From contig DASCQF010000139.1 in assembly GCA_036012905.1 (NCBI GenBank), positions 62,001 through 126,000 of the forward strand: a stretch of 64,000 bases of DNA. Reading direction: 5' to 3'. This document shows positions 1 to 8,481 of this stretch, piece by piece (the first letter of the stretch is position 1; each line of letters begins with the position of its first letter). The position numbers were made by a program, and so were the translations under genes. The stretch comes from NP936 sp002726085. GTDB lineage: Bacteria > Acidobacteriota > Vicinamibacteria > Vicinamibacterales > UBA8438. The notes below the pieces were generated by a model, which saw only the letters and a list, made by a program, of their open reading frames with translations, did no database searches and was not told where the DNA came from.

Positions 1-1022
1 CGGTCACGGGCGAGCACGTAGTCTGGCAAAGCCAGCAGGGCTTCGAGCTCCGGCGTCGGGGGAAACTGGCCCAGGCACCGCTTCGCCTCGGCCGCAAACC
101 CTGCCGCCTTCTCATAGGCCCGATCGATCACCCGATGCTCGATGAGCAGGCCGCGGAGCGCGCGCCATGAATCTGGGCTGATCGTCCGGTCGCGCACTAT
201 CCCCTCGAGCAGGGCGCGAGCGCGTCCGCCATCCTTCTCAAGGAGGTAGATGGCCGGCAGCGTCATCTTGCCCTCTCGCACGTCGCCACCAACCGGCTTG
301 CCAAGGACCTCCTCGTCGGCCGTGTAGTCGAGGAGATCGTCTACCACCTGGAAGGCGATACCGAGGTTCACCCCGTAATCGCGCAGTGCCAGCTGCTGAT
401 CTTCTGACAAATCACCGAGGATCCCGCCGATCTGGGCACACCCGCCAAACAGATAGGCGGTCTTGCGCCGGATGATCTCGAGATGGTCCTCCTCGGTGAT
501 ATCGATGTCGCCTGTCTTCGTCAGCTGAAATAACTCGCCCTCGATCATCCGCCGCGTCACATCACAGAGCAGACGCACCAGCTCGAGGGAATCGACGGTC
601 AGCGCCATCCCCATCGACTTGATATACAGATAGTCCCCCAACAGAACCGTGATGTCGTTGCCCCACCGGGAATGAACCGACTGACGTCCCCGTCGGATGA
701 CCGAATCGTCGATCATGTCGTCATGCACGAGGGTCGCGGTGTGGATGAACTCGACGACCGACGCATAGACGGTAGCCCGTTCGCCCCGATACCCACCGAG
801 CCTCGCACACATCAGCAGCAGGGCGGGTCTCACCCGCTTGCCCCCGCCATTCTGAATGTAACGACCGATCTCGGGAATCAGCTCGACCCGTGACTCGATA
901 TGACGAACGAACTGCTGCTCGACGGTCTCCAGATCCTGTTGAATAGGCTCGAAAATCTGAGCGAGGTCGGGTGGTGCGGAGGTTCTCGACAAGGCTGTCA
1001 CTCGCGTTCCGGATCTCAGCAC
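1..1022 (-). CDS. Polyprenyl synthetase (trans-isoprenyl diphosphate synthase), C-terminus cut by the window edge
   Basis: Makes long-chain polyprenyl diphosphates (quinone tails or lipid-carrier precursors) by adding isopentenyl diphosphate to an allylic primer in the cytosol. Read on the minus strand, the frame carries the substrate motif GGGKRVRPALLL, the first Asp-rich motif in LVHDDMIDDS with the following RRG, and the second in QVVDDLLDY, in the order typical of the family. The frame stays open to base 1, where it reads YVLARD, the usual end of these enzymes, so only a few residues are missing. The start is unclear: GTG at 1022 is the most upstream option and GTG at 1001 is an alternative; neither has a good Shine-Dalgarno. 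It follows tatD in the same direction after about 43 bases. Chain length cannot be read from sequence, so no gene symbol is given. Confidence 0.9.
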   Translation of the reverse strand, partial: MLRSGTRVTALSRTSAPPDLAQIFEPIQQDLETVEQQFVRHIESRVELIPEIGRYIQNGGGKRVRPALLLMCARLGGYRGERATVYASVVEFIHTATLVHDDMIDDSVIRRGRQSVHSRWGNDITVLLGDYLYIKSMGMALTVDSLELVRLLCDVTRRMIEGELFQLTKTGDIDITEEDHLEIIRRKTAYLFGGCAQIGGILGDLSEDQQLALRDYGVNLGIAFQVVDDLLDYTADEEVLGKPVGGDVREGKMTLPAIYLLEKDGGRARALLEGIVRDRTISPDSWRALRGLLIEHRVIDRAYEKAAGFAAEAKRCLGQFPPTPELEALLALPDYVLARD

Positions 1023-1065
1023 ACTTACGAGCCAAGTGTCAACGTTGCAACCCTTTAGCCCGAGA

Positions 1066-1839
1066 TCAGAACAGGGCCTCGAACGCCGCAACGGTCTGCA
1101 TCTTCAGTTCTTCGGGCGCCACCCCACGGACCTGAGCCAGCATCTCCACGACATGCCCAACCCATGCTGGTTCGTTCCGCTTGCCGCGATGCGGCACCGG
1201 CGCCAAGTAAGGCGCGTCGGTTTCCACCAGCAGCCGGCTTTCCGGCACCACCGCGGCGGCCTCCCGCACCGAGACCGCTCTCTTGAATGTCACGATCCCG
1301 GAGAACGACACGTGAAAACCCAGTTCCACGGCGCGCGCAGCCATCGCGGCGTCCCCGGTGAAACAGTGAAGCACGCCGGACACTGCCGGCGATGCGGCCT
1401 CGCCCAGGATCGCAAGCGTGTCCTCGTCGGCCTCTCGAGTATGAATGACGGTCGGTCGACCAATCTCACGGGCCACCCGAACTTGACGACGGAACACCTC
1501 CCGCTGCACCGCACGCGGAGCGAAGTCGTAGTGATAGTCGAGACCGATCTCACCAACCGCACAGGTTCCCGGACGCGCCTCGATAGCCGCCAGGAGGACC
1601 GATTCGACCTCGTCGATCCGCTCGGCGAAGACCCCCGCCTGATGCGGATGTACACCGACCGCGAACCGCACCGACGGCCACAAAGCCGCTATCTGGACGG
1701 CGCGCGTCGTCTCGCTGTCCTTGGTGGCGTCGAGCACGCACAGCGCCCTGTCCACTCCCGAGTCCCTGGCGCGTGTGATGACCGCCTCGAGGTCATCGTG
1801 AAATGCCTCGTCCGCGAGATGACAGTGGGAGTCGATCAT
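1066..1839 (-). CDS. tatD: TatD-family metal-dependent hydrolase (DNase)
   Basis: Cytosolic TIM-barrel hydrolase of the TatD family, members of which act as 3'-5' exonucleases or deoxyribonucleases. The 257 residues match the usual length. Metal-binding landmarks appear in order: HCH at residues 5-7, the glutamate in GEIGLDYHYDF, the histidine in VIHTREA, the histidine in LHCFTG, and the aspartate in ETDAPYLAP near the C-terminus. It lies 51 bases downstream of metG, the common tatD-metG neighbourhood of many bacteria, and is probably co-transcribed with it. Family assignment is secure; the true substrate is not shown by the sequence. Confidence 0.95.
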   Translation of the reverse strand: MIDSHCHLADEAFHDDLEAVITRARDSGVDRALCVLDATKDSETTRAVQIAALWPSVRFAVGVHPHQAGVFAERIDEVESVLLAAIEARPGTCAVGEIGLDYHYDFAPRAVQREVFRRQVRVAREIGRPTVIHTREADEDTLAILGEAASPAVSGVLHCFTGDAAMAARAVELGFHVSFSGIVTFKRAVSVREAAAVVPESRLLVETDAPYLAPVPHRGKRNEPAWVGHVVEMLAQVRGVAPEELKMQTVAAFEALF

Positions 1840-1890
1840 TGCTCTGACGGGGCTTCGCTCCGAACTCCACCCGGCCCCGAAGGCGCCGGT

Positions 1891-3918
1891 CTACCGGACG
1901 CGCGACCCAGGTGGCGCGGCTGCCGGGTCGTCCAACGTCAAAAGGACAGGGTTCCCCTCAGGGTCGGTGGCAGCCAGCATCATGCCGTCCGACTCGACCC
2001 CCATCAGCTTCGCCTTTTCGAGATTCGCCACGACAACCACCGAGCGCCCGATCAGTGTGTCGGGCGCGTAGGATCGCGCGATGCCTGCCACGAGCGTGCG
2101 CTCCTCGGTTCCGACATCAACCGTCACCTTCAGCAGCTTCTTGGATTTCGGAATCGCCTCGGCTGCCACTACTTTCGCCACCCGTAGGTGAAGCTTCATG
2201 AAGTCGTCGAACGACAAGCGTGGAGCCTCGGCTTCGGCTACCGCCTGGGCCGGCGGTGCCGGCGCCGTGTCCGTCACAGCAGCCTCCCCATCGCCACCTT
2301 CTTGCGGCGGCTGCACCACCGGCTCCGTCTCGTTCGTCATCTTGCTATTCGCTCCTTTCGATGCACCCACACCTCCGGGCGCGGCTGCGACCACATGCGA
2401 GGCCGCGTGCTCGAGACGCGGCCAGATCGGCGAACCCTTGAGGATTTGCCGCCCCACGCTTGACCAGGCGGTATCCCGATCGAGCTGAAGGTCGTCGACC
2501 GAATCGGCCTGGCCCATCCGTCGCAGAATCTCGGTGCAGGAGGCAGGCATCGCGGGCCACAACAGGATCGCCGCGATCCGCACCGCCTCGCTCATCTCGA
2601 GCAACGCCTGATCCAGCTCCGCACGACGGTCCGGCGTCTTGGCCAGGACCCACGGCTCGGACCGCGTGATGAACTCGTTGGTGGCGTCGATCAAGTCGAA
2701 CGCCACCGCCATACCGGTGTGCAGCTGGTGCTCGTCCATCGCCGCTCGGTATCGACCCACCAGCTCCGCCGCCCGGTCCGCCAGCACCGGGGTCGCAGGC
2801 GCCACCGATGTCAGGCGCCCCCCGCGATACTTGTGGGCCATCGCGGCGACACGATTCACCAGATTTCCCAAGTTGTTCGCCAGGTCGGCGTTGTAGTGCG
2901 CTTCGAAGCGCTCCCAAGTGAAATCTCCGTCCTGGCCGTAGGCGATTTCCTTGACCAGATACAACCGGAGCGGGTCGGGACCGAGACGGTCGGCGGCATC
3001 GAGTGGGTCCACGCTCGTGCCGAGCGACTTGCTCATCCGCTGCCCCTGCCAATTGACCCACCCATGCCCAAACACGCGCCCAGGCAAGGCGAGCCCGGCG
3101 CTCATGAGCATCGCCGGCCACACAACCGCATGGAACCGCGTGATGTCCTTGCCCACCACATGCAAGTCGACCGGCCACCACCTGTTGAAACGCTCGTCGT
3201 CGGTGCCATAGCCGATAGCCGCGATGTAGTTGATGAGGGCATCGAACCACACATACACCACGCTCGACGGGTCAAAGGGCAGCGGGATTCCCCAACTCTG
3301 ACCGGTCCGGCTCACCGAGATGTCCTCGAGGCCCCGTTCCAGTAGACGCAGCATCTCGTTGCGCCGCACGTCGGGCTGCAGAAACGTCGGGTGGGCTTCG
3401 TAGTGCTGGAGCAACCGGTCGCGATACCGCGACAAACGGAAGAAATGATTCTTCTCCTTGATCCAATCCGGCGTGGTGTGGTGAATCGGACAGTTGCCGT
3501 CGACCAGGTCCTTGTCCTGCTTGAATGCCTCGCATGACACGCAGTACCAGCCTTCGTACTCCCCTTCGTACAGGTCGCCGGCATCGGCGATCCGCTGCAC
3601 GAGCGTAGTCACTGCCACCCGATGCCGCTCCTCCGTCGTGCGGATGAAGTCGTCGAACGACACATCCAGCTTGGCCCAGACTTCGCGAAACACCTGCTCC
3701 ATCTGGTCGCAGAACACGCGCGGCTCGAGCCCCAGCTCCATGGCCCGCTGGTAGACGTTCTGCGAGTGCTCGTCGTTGCCCATCAGAAAGTGAGTCGACA
3801 ATCCGCACAGGCGGCGGTACCGCGCAATGACATCTGCGGTCACTTTCTCATAGGCGGTACCCAGGTGGGGCCGGCTGTTGACGTAATCGATCGCCGTGGT
3901 CAGATAGAAACGTGGCAT
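1891..3918 (-). CDS. metG: Methionyl-tRNA synthetase with C-terminal tRNA-binding domain
   Basis: Charges tRNA-Met with methionine in the cytosol. The start is ATG at 3918, giving MPRFYLTTAIDYVNSRP; an in-frame extension to 4026 lies inside larC and has no family similarity. The HIGH-type motif is HLGT in RPHLGTAYEK, a zinc-type knuckle shows as CVSC followed by a Cys-Pro-Ile-His segment, and the KMSKS-type loop is MSKSLGTS. After the anticodon-binding helical domain and a low-complexity Glu/Ala/Pro linker, the last ~105 residues form an EMAP-II/CsaA-like OB fold (LRVAKVVAAEAIPKSKKLL ... LMGVESDGM), used in MetRS for dimerisation and tRNA binding. Total 675 residues. Two bases separate it from the larC stop, so translational coupling is likely. 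Confidence 0.97.
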   Translation of the reverse strand: MPRFYLTTAIDYVNSRPHLGTAYEKVTADVIARYRRLCGLSTHFLMGNDEHSQNVYQRAMELGLEPRVFCDQMEQVFREVWAKLDVSFDDFIRTTEERHRVAVTTLVQRIADAGDLYEGEYEGWYCVSCEAFKQDKDLVDGNCPIHHTTPDWIKEKNHFFRLSRYRDRLLQHYEAHPTFLQPDVRRNEMLRLLERGLEDISVSRTGQSWGIPLPFDPSSVVYVWFDALINYIAAIGYGTDDERFNRWWPVDLHVVGKDITRFHAVVWPAMLMSAGLALPGRVFGHGWVNWQGQRMSKSLGTSVDPLDAADRLGPDPLRLYLVKEIAYGQDGDFTWERFEAHYNADLANNLGNLVNRVAAMAHKYRGGRLTSVAPATPVLADRAAELVGRYRAAMDEHQLHTGMAVAFDLIDATNEFITRSEPWVLAKTPDRRAELDQALLEMSEAVRIAAILLWPAMPASCTEILRRMGQADSVDDLQLDRDTAWSSVGRQILKGSPIWPRLEHAASHVVAAAPGGVGASKGANSKMTNETEPVVQPPQEGGDGEAAVTDTAPAPPAQAVAEAEAPRLSFDDFMKLHLRVAKVVAAEAIPKSKKLLKVTVDVGTEERTLVAGIARSYAPDTLIGRSVVVVANLEKAKLMGVESDGMMLAATDPEGNPVLLTLDDPAAAPPGSRVR

Positions 3919-3920
3919 GC

Positions 3921-5132
3921 CTAGACGGGGCTGCGCCCCGTGCCCCCGATATCCTGATACGCCTTGGCCGCGTCCGCGTGAACCTCCTTCACCGGCACAC
4001 CGTGTTGTTCGGCCAGCCGCGCGCAATCGTCGAACTCCGGTGCCACGTTGACCACCACCGCTTCACGCCAGGCCACCTTGCACCGCACCTCGCCGAAGCG
4101 GGTCGACACCGGCACCAGCTCGCGCCGCAATGTCTCTCGGGTGACATCCATGTGCCGCACGCCGATGGTCGTCGACTCGCGAAACAGGGTCGCGCTGACC
4201 GCCTCACGTCGTTCCCGCGGGACCAGCACGGTGACGTGCGTGCCAGGCCGGTTCTTCTTCATCTGCACCGGGGTGTAGAACACGTCGACGGCGCCGGCGG
4301 CATACAGCCGATCCATCAGCACGCCGAATATCTGCGGGTTCATGTCGTCGATCTCGCACTCGACGACTGCCAGCCGTTCCACGCCGCCAGTGCCTGTCGC
4401 CTCCCCGGCCAGGACCCGCAGCACGTTCGGGTGCCCCGCGGGATCGCGAGTGCCGGCGCCATACCCAATCTTCTCGATCCGCATCGGCGGCAGCGGGCCG
4501 TATTCGCCGGCAAACTCCGTCACGAGCAACGCCCCGGTTGGTGTCAGCATCTCTCCCGGTGGCCCCGCGGCATACACCGGCACGCCAGAGACCAACGACG
4601 CGGTTGCGGGCGCCGGCACAGGTAGCGTGCCGTGTTCGCACGTGACCGTCCCGCTGCCCACGTTGATCGGCGAGGCCACGACCCTATCGGCGCCGAACCA
4701 CTCCAGGGCGAATACCCCCCCGACGATGTCAATGATCGAGTCGAGCGCACCCACTTCGTGCAGGTGCACCTTCTCGACCGGCATCTGGTGAATCGTCGCT
4801 TCGGTTTCCGCAAGTCGCCGGAATAAGCGATTCGCCCGCTGTTTCGACGAGTCCGACAGTGCCGACTGGTCCACCAGCTTCGTGATGCCCGGGAGGTGAC
4901 GGTGCCGGTGAGTGCCGCCCACCTCGCCGGTCGTCTCGGTGACCGTGAACTTCGTCGCCCCGATGCCCGACCGACTGACTCGCTCCGCCGACACCCTGCA
5001 CTCGTCTTCGAGGGCAAGACTGCCCAGCGCCGCGCGCAACGTATCGAACGGCAGCCCGGCATCGAGCAGCGCGCCGATCAGCATGTCGCCCGACGCGCCC
5101 GAGTAACAGTCTAAATACAGAATTCGACCCAT
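3921..5132 (-). CDS. larC: Nickel-pincer cofactor biosynthesis protein LarC (DUF111 family)
   Basis: LarC is the CTP-dependent nickel insertase that completes the nickel-pincer nucleotide cofactor of lactate racemase-like enzymes. The N-terminus YLDCYSGASGDM with ALLDAG, the His-rich stretch around GTHRHRHLP, the VHLHEVGALDSIIDIVG segment and GYGAGTRDPAGHPNVLRV are family signatures. At 403 residues it is one intact frame, unlike Lactobacillus plantarum larC, which needs a programmed frameshift. No LarB, LarE or LarA-type racemase is visible in this window, so its partners must be elsewhere or the gene is an orphan. It sits between radC (16 bases upstream) and metG (2 bases downstream), apparently in one transcription unit. 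Confidence 0.93.
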   Translation of the reverse strand: MGRILYLDCYSGASGDMLIGALLDAGLPFDTLRAALGSLALEDECRVSAERVSRSGIGATKFTVTETTGEVGGTHRHRHLPGITKLVDQSALSDSSKQRANRLFRRLAETEATIHQMPVEKVHLHEVGALDSIIDIVGGVFALEWFGADRVVASPINVGSGTVTCEHGTLPVPAPATASLVSGVPVYAAGPPGEMLTPTGALLVTEFAGEYGPLPPMRIEKIGYGAGTRDPAGHPNVLRVLAGEATGTGGVERLAVVECEIDDMNPQIFGVLMDRLYAAGAVDVFYTPVQMKKNRPGTHVTVLVPRERREAVSATLFRESTTIGVRHMDVTRETLRRELVPVSTRFGEVRCKVAWREAVVVNVAPEFDDCARLAEQHGVPVKEVHADAAKAYQDIGGTGRSPV

Positions 5133-5148
5133 TGTGTCCTGGTCGCCC

Positions 5149-5817
5149 CTAGAGTCTCCCCATCTCCTTGAAGCTACAGTATCTCGCGTCTGCCAGCACC
5201 AGATGGTCTATCACTTCGATACCCATCAGCTGGCCTGCCTCGACCAACCGCGCCGTCAGCGCGACATCTTCACCGCTCGGCGTCGGGTCGCCGGACGGAT
5301 GATTATGAAACAGCACAATCGCCGCCGCCCCACCGCCGGCCGCTTCGCGAAACACTTCACGCGGGTGGACTAGGCTGGCGTCGAGCGTCCCAATCGACAG
5401 CAACGCCGTCCTCAACACCCGGTGCTTTGTGTCCAGCAGCACGATACCGAACTGCTCGACCCGGCGGGCGCCGTAGCTCGGCAGCAGATACGACGCCACG
5501 TCGCGTGGGGACCCCAGCTGAACGCGACGGTCCGGCTCACGCACCAGCGTCCGACGGCCCAGCTCGACCGCCGCCAGGATCTGCGACGCCTTGGCGGCGC
5601 CGACTCCCTTGAGACGACGCAGATCAGCTTGAGACTGCCTGGTCAGCCCGTGCACGCCGCGCACGACCTCCAGCACCCGGTTAGCGACCTCGATCGCACT
5701 CGTGGAGCGAAACCCGTGACCGAGTATCAGGGCCAGCAGCTCGTTGTCGCCCAGACCTGACGGCCCGAGACGCTCTAACTTTTCGCGGGGTCGGTCGTGA
5801 GGAGCGAGTGACTTCAT
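5149..5817 (-). CDS. radC: RadC-family JAB-domain protein
   Basis: RadC/YicR family protein of 222 residues. The N-terminal half has a helix-hairpin-helix region (RERLxxxG-like start, then LGDNELLALILGHG and LRRLKGVGAAKA). The C-terminal MPN/JAB metalloprotease-like domain carries the zinc signature LFHNHPSGDPTPS. The family was named for DNA repair, but that role is not supported experimentally in E. coli, so function is best left as an MPN-fold protein of unknown substrate. The start ATG at 5817 directly follows the 274-base gap described separately; the stop is 16 bases before larC. Confidence 0.93.
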   Translation of the reverse strand: MKSLAPHDRPREKLERLGPSGLGDNELLALILGHGFRSTSAIEVANRVLEVVRGVHGLTRQSQADLRRLKGVGAAKASQILAAVELGRRTLVREPDRRVQLGSPRDVASYLLPSYGARRVEQFGIVLLDTKHRVLRTALLSIGTLDASLVHPREVFREAAGGGAAAIVLFHNHPSGDPTPSGEDVALTARLVEAGQLMGIEVIDHLVLADARYCSFKEMGRL

Positions 5818-5851
5818 CGTACCATACGGGTGCCGGGGTGCGGCCCACCTC

Positions 5852-6030
5852 GGCCGTGGCGAGCGCTCAAACCGCCTCCACGGCCTCAGGCTTTGGGCGC
5901 TCCGTCAGGCTGGGAACGCTCTGCCAGCCTGCTTCCTCCCAGCTCTTTGCAAGAACCGGACACAGCCGAGAACTCCGACGGGCGGTACCGAACACTGTCT
6001 GGTACGAAGAACCTGCACTTTCCGGAGGCC
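5852..6030. other. Structured intergenic segment between radC and dapF (possible ncRNA or leader)
   Basis: The 274-base gap at 5818-6091 interrupts a compact operon and contains no credible coding frame. It holds several perfect inverted repeats: 5852-5859 with 5878-5885 (8 bp), 5906-5913 with 5924-5931 (8 bp, 10-base loop), 5985-5989 with 6001-6005 (5 bp), and 5882-5887 with 6025-6030 (6 bp, closing the whole block). The first and last stems share bases and so exclude each other. I compared it by eye with 6S, SRP, RNase P and tmRNA cores and found no convincing match, so neither identity nor strand can be assigned. Confidence 0.3.
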
Positions 6031-6091
6031 TAGCAGTTTGAAAAAGCTGCAGGGTGGACGGTCGAAGACTGGGAACGAATGGAGTCGCTCG

Positions 6092-6880
6092 CTACCCGTG
6101 CCAGCGTCCGGTCAAGACGACCTCGGCCCAACCAGTCAGCCGCATGCCTGCCTCGGTCCAGGTCACGTGCTGCGTGCCACCGGGTGACACCACGTCGACG
6201 TCACGGGAGGCCCCTCCAAAGGCGGCGGCCGCCACCGCGCTTGCACACGCACCGGTACCCGACGCAGCCGTCGGGCCAACACCGCGCTCCCAGATCAGGA
6301 TCCTGATCCGCGAGGACGACTCCACCTCGACCAGTTCGACGTTCGACCCGGACGGGAACACGGGGTGCGTCGCCAAGACCGGACCCAACCGATGCAACCG
6401 CGCCTCGTCCACCGGCCCCTGGAGCACGATGCACTGCGGGTTGCCCACCGACAACTCTGCGACCTCTACGGTTTCTCCGGCCGCCTCGAGCGCTCGTTGA
6501 CGGAGACCCGTCGGCTGTCCCATCATCGCCTCGAACGTCAGCCGGTCACCGGCCGACTCCACCAACGTCAACGGAATCTCCCCGGCATCGGTTTCGATGA
6601 CCACCTCGGTGACGCTCGGTCTGGCCCGTGTCACGATGGCCGCCAGACAGCGGACCGCGTTCCCAGATACCTCGGCCACCCCGCCGTCGGCATTGAAGAG
6701 CGACATCGTAGCCCCTGCCTCGTGCAGCGCGTACAGCACCAGCCCGTCGGCACCCACACCGGTGTGCCGGTCACACACACGCTGCGCCAGCGTCGCGCGC
6801 TCCGCCTCCACCGTCTGGTCGATTGGGGCGAACAGAAAATCATTTCCGTAGGCGTGAGCCTTGATCAGATCGATTGGCAT
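6092..6880 (-). CDS. dapF: Diaminopimelate epimerase
   Basis: PLP-independent racemase converting LL- to meso-diaminopimelate for peptidoglycan and lysine synthesis, in the cytosol. The 262 residues show the two-domain fold with its paired catalytic cysteines: the first in SGNAVRCLA and the second in GTGACASAVA. The N-terminus KAHAYGNDF and the RHTGVGADGL segment are typical. It stands apart from its neighbours: 211 bases separate it from the radC-side structured gap and 177 repeat-bearing bases lie upstream, so it may have its own promoter. Confidence 0.96.
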   Translation of the reverse strand: MPIDLIKAHAYGNDFLFAPIDQTVEAERATLAQRVCDRHTGVGADGLVLYALHEAGATMSLFNADGGVAEVSGNAVRCLAAIVTRARPSVTEVVIETDAGEIPLTLVESAGDRLTFEAMMGQPTGLRQRALEAAGETVEVAELSVGNPQCIVLQGPVDEARLHRLGPVLATHPVFPSGSNVELVEVESSSRIRILIWERGVGPTAASGTGACASAVAAAAFGGASRDVDVVSPGGTQHVTWTEAGMRLTGWAEVVLTGRWHG

Positions 6881-6897
6881 GAGTGCTCGGCCAAATT

Positions 6898-7058
6898 TCA
6901 GAAGTCAGAAGTCAGGAGGTAGAAGTCAGAAGGAAGCCGGTGGGCTGCCGCCAGCCTCTGTTCAGCAGTTGCGTTCGGAATAGACTGTCGCGTCAGTGTT
7001 GGAGCCGGCGAAGCCCTCCAGTGATCTTCTGACTCCTGACTTCTACCTTCTGGCTCCT
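6898..7058. repeat. Inverted copies of a GAAGTCAG-type short repeat
   Basis: Between dapF and the next gene, 6900-6934 is built from near-tandem units of the form AGAAGTCAG(A/G)AG. At 7026-7058 the same units return in the opposite orientation (CTTCTGACTCCTGACTTCTA and on). The core GGTAGAAGTCAG is shared exactly by the two arms after reverse-complementing one of them. A related copy lies at 62026-62041. The arms could pair in RNA or be remnants of a dispersed intergenic repeat family. Confidence 0.7.
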
Positions 7059-7912
7059 CACGGACTCAACGGACTCTCGAACACCCAGGTCAGGCCACCC
7101 GTGACCCCCACCCTAGGGTCCCGCGACGTGAACCCGGTGAACAGGCCACCGTCGAATCGTACGGTCCCGCGCGTATAGCGCAACCCAAAAGTCATCGTGG
7201 CGCGGGTCTCGGTTCCCGGAGGCGGCGCGCCGCGGCGCGTGCTCGCGCGGCCGTTGATCTCCCCGACGATCTCCGCTCCCGGGGCAAACGCTCGCGCCAG
7301 TGAAAAGCCATAGGTCAAGACGTCGTTTTGCCGGTCGCCGCGCGTCGGATCCGAGAGAATGCCGAGCCCGACGTTGCCGACCACGCGAACCGACTCGATC
7401 GTCTTGCCGACGAGTAGGGACTGAAAGAAATCGATCGTGTCGAGCCCGAGGCCGCTTTCGTTGCTGGCATTGGGCAGCCGCGTCGCGAACCGCAGGGCGA
7501 TCGCGGGCATACGCGCCCCCTCCCCGACAATCTTCACCTTGGCCCCGACAACAATGTCAGCGAAGCTGCTGCTGGTGTCTCCGGTGACGTCGAGCATGCT
7601 CGATAGTGGAGCATCGAATCGATCCGAGATATTCAATCGGCTGAACGAAATGCCGTCGATCTGAATTTCGGCATTCGGGCCCATCCCGAAGCTGAGCCCG
7701 AGTTGAGGTCCGCGCAGCAGGTTCCCCTCGAGGCCGGAGACCGTAAAGGTCTCGTCCCAGGCCCGATCGATGCCCGCTTCAAGCAGTATCAGTCCGTCGC
7801 CGATCGCTTCCGGGTCCTCGGTCAGCAATGGCCGCTGCTGGGCGGCGACCAGACCGGCTATCAGCCAGATCCCGAGTACCCAACATCCCACCCTGATCAC
7901 ACGTCGCGTCAT
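7058..7912 (-). CDS. Predicted outer-membrane beta-barrel protein (MetA-pathway-of-phenol-degradation-like)
   Basis: 284 residues starting with a Sec signal peptide (hydrophobic core VGCWVLGIWLIAGLVAA, cleavage probably after AAA/QQ). The rest alternates polar and hydrophobic residues in beta-strand fashion, for example LGLSFGMGPNAEIQIDGI and TMTFGLRYTRG, and ends in an aromatic strand near TWVFE. The pattern resembles PF13557-type barrels (putative phenol-degradation MetA/transporter), but I see no substrate evidence. The start ATG overlaps the upstream CPBP gene stop by four bases (ATGA), so the two are coupled. Localisation is well supported by the signal; transport function is inference. 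Confidence 0.75.
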   Translation of the reverse strand: MTRRVIRVGCWVLGIWLIAGLVAAQQRPLLTEDPEAIGDGLILLEAGIDRAWDETFTVSGLEGNLLRGPQLGLSFGMGPNAEIQIDGISFSRLNISDRFDAPLSSMLDVTGDTSSSFADIVVGAKVKIVGEGARMPAIALRFATRLPNASNESGLGLDTIDFFQSLLVGKTIESVRVVGNVGLGILSDPTRGDRQNDVLTYGFSLARAFAPGAEIVGEINGRASTRRGAPPPGTETRATMTFGLRYTRGTVRFDGGLFTGFTSRDPRVGVTGGLTWVFESPLSP

Positions 7913-8481
7913 CGTCTACTCCCAGCAGCCTGACTCCCGCCACGGACCGCAGCATCCCACCGTATGTAGCTAATCGCCGCCGTGTCGTAGGCGGCGTGCG
8001 CCACGATCGGGGCCAGCAGTCCACCGGCCACGTGCGCCAACCAGCCCAGCGCGACACCGATGACCGCGACCCACACCCCGAAGACGAGTGAGCTCCGGCC
8101 GCCGACGTGCGCCAACCCGAACAACACACTCGCCACGACCAGCCCGAACTCGGCCTGCACCGCGCCCCGAAACAGCAGCTCCTCCCCCACCCCAGCGGCA
8201 ACGCTGACGCCGACGATCTCGAGTGGCCTCGCCGCGGCAAACAGCGGCCGCAACGTCTCCCGATAGAGACGACGGATCGACCGCACCGGCTGGATCGGCG
8301 GAGCGAGGCGCAACACGCCGTAGTTGAGGAACGCCAGCGCGGCCGCGGCACCGAATCCCAGCCACAGCCCCGTCACCGGCTCCCCGGCCACCACGGCGAG
8401 CCCGCGCAGACGGATCCACAACACAGCCACGACAGTGAGAAGGCCCTCGCCAACGAGCGCGACCACGAAGAGACGCGTCAA
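7909..8481 (-). CDS. CPBP-family intramembrane metalloprotease
   Basis: 190-residue multi-pass membrane protein. The conserved motif 1 is EELLFRG near residue 101, preceded by the VAAGVG turn; motif 2 is FGLAHVGG and motif 3 is PIVAHAAYD, the arrangement of CAAX-prenyl-protease/Abi (CPBP) glutamic intramembrane proteases. Predicted helices surround each motif. The start appears to be TTG at 8481, overlapping the dtd stop (TTGA). Bacterial CPBP proteins process membrane substrates or give bacteriocin self-immunity; the substrate here is unknown. Confidence 0.85.
   Translation of the reverse strand: MTRLFVVALVGEGLLTVVAVLWIRLRGLAVVAGEPVTGLWLGFGAAAALAFLNYGVLRLAPPIQPVRSIRRLYRETLRPLFAAARPLEIVGVSVAAGVGEELLFRGAVQAEFGLVVASVLFGLAHVGGRSSLVFGVWVAVIGVALGWLAHVAGGLLAPIVAHAAYDTAAISYIRWDAAVRGGSQAAGSRR

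Noticed and set aside
1036..2187. 383-codon plus-strand open frame across tatD
   Set aside because: Antisense to the well-supported tatD and metG genes, rich in Arg/His/Asp as expected of GC-rich shadow frames, no family motif.
5852..6030. Assignment as 6S, SRP, RNase P or tmRNA
   Set aside because: None of the conserved cores could be aligned: no GGAA-loop SRP motif, no RNase P GAGGAAAGUC, no CCA-ended tRNA-like domain.
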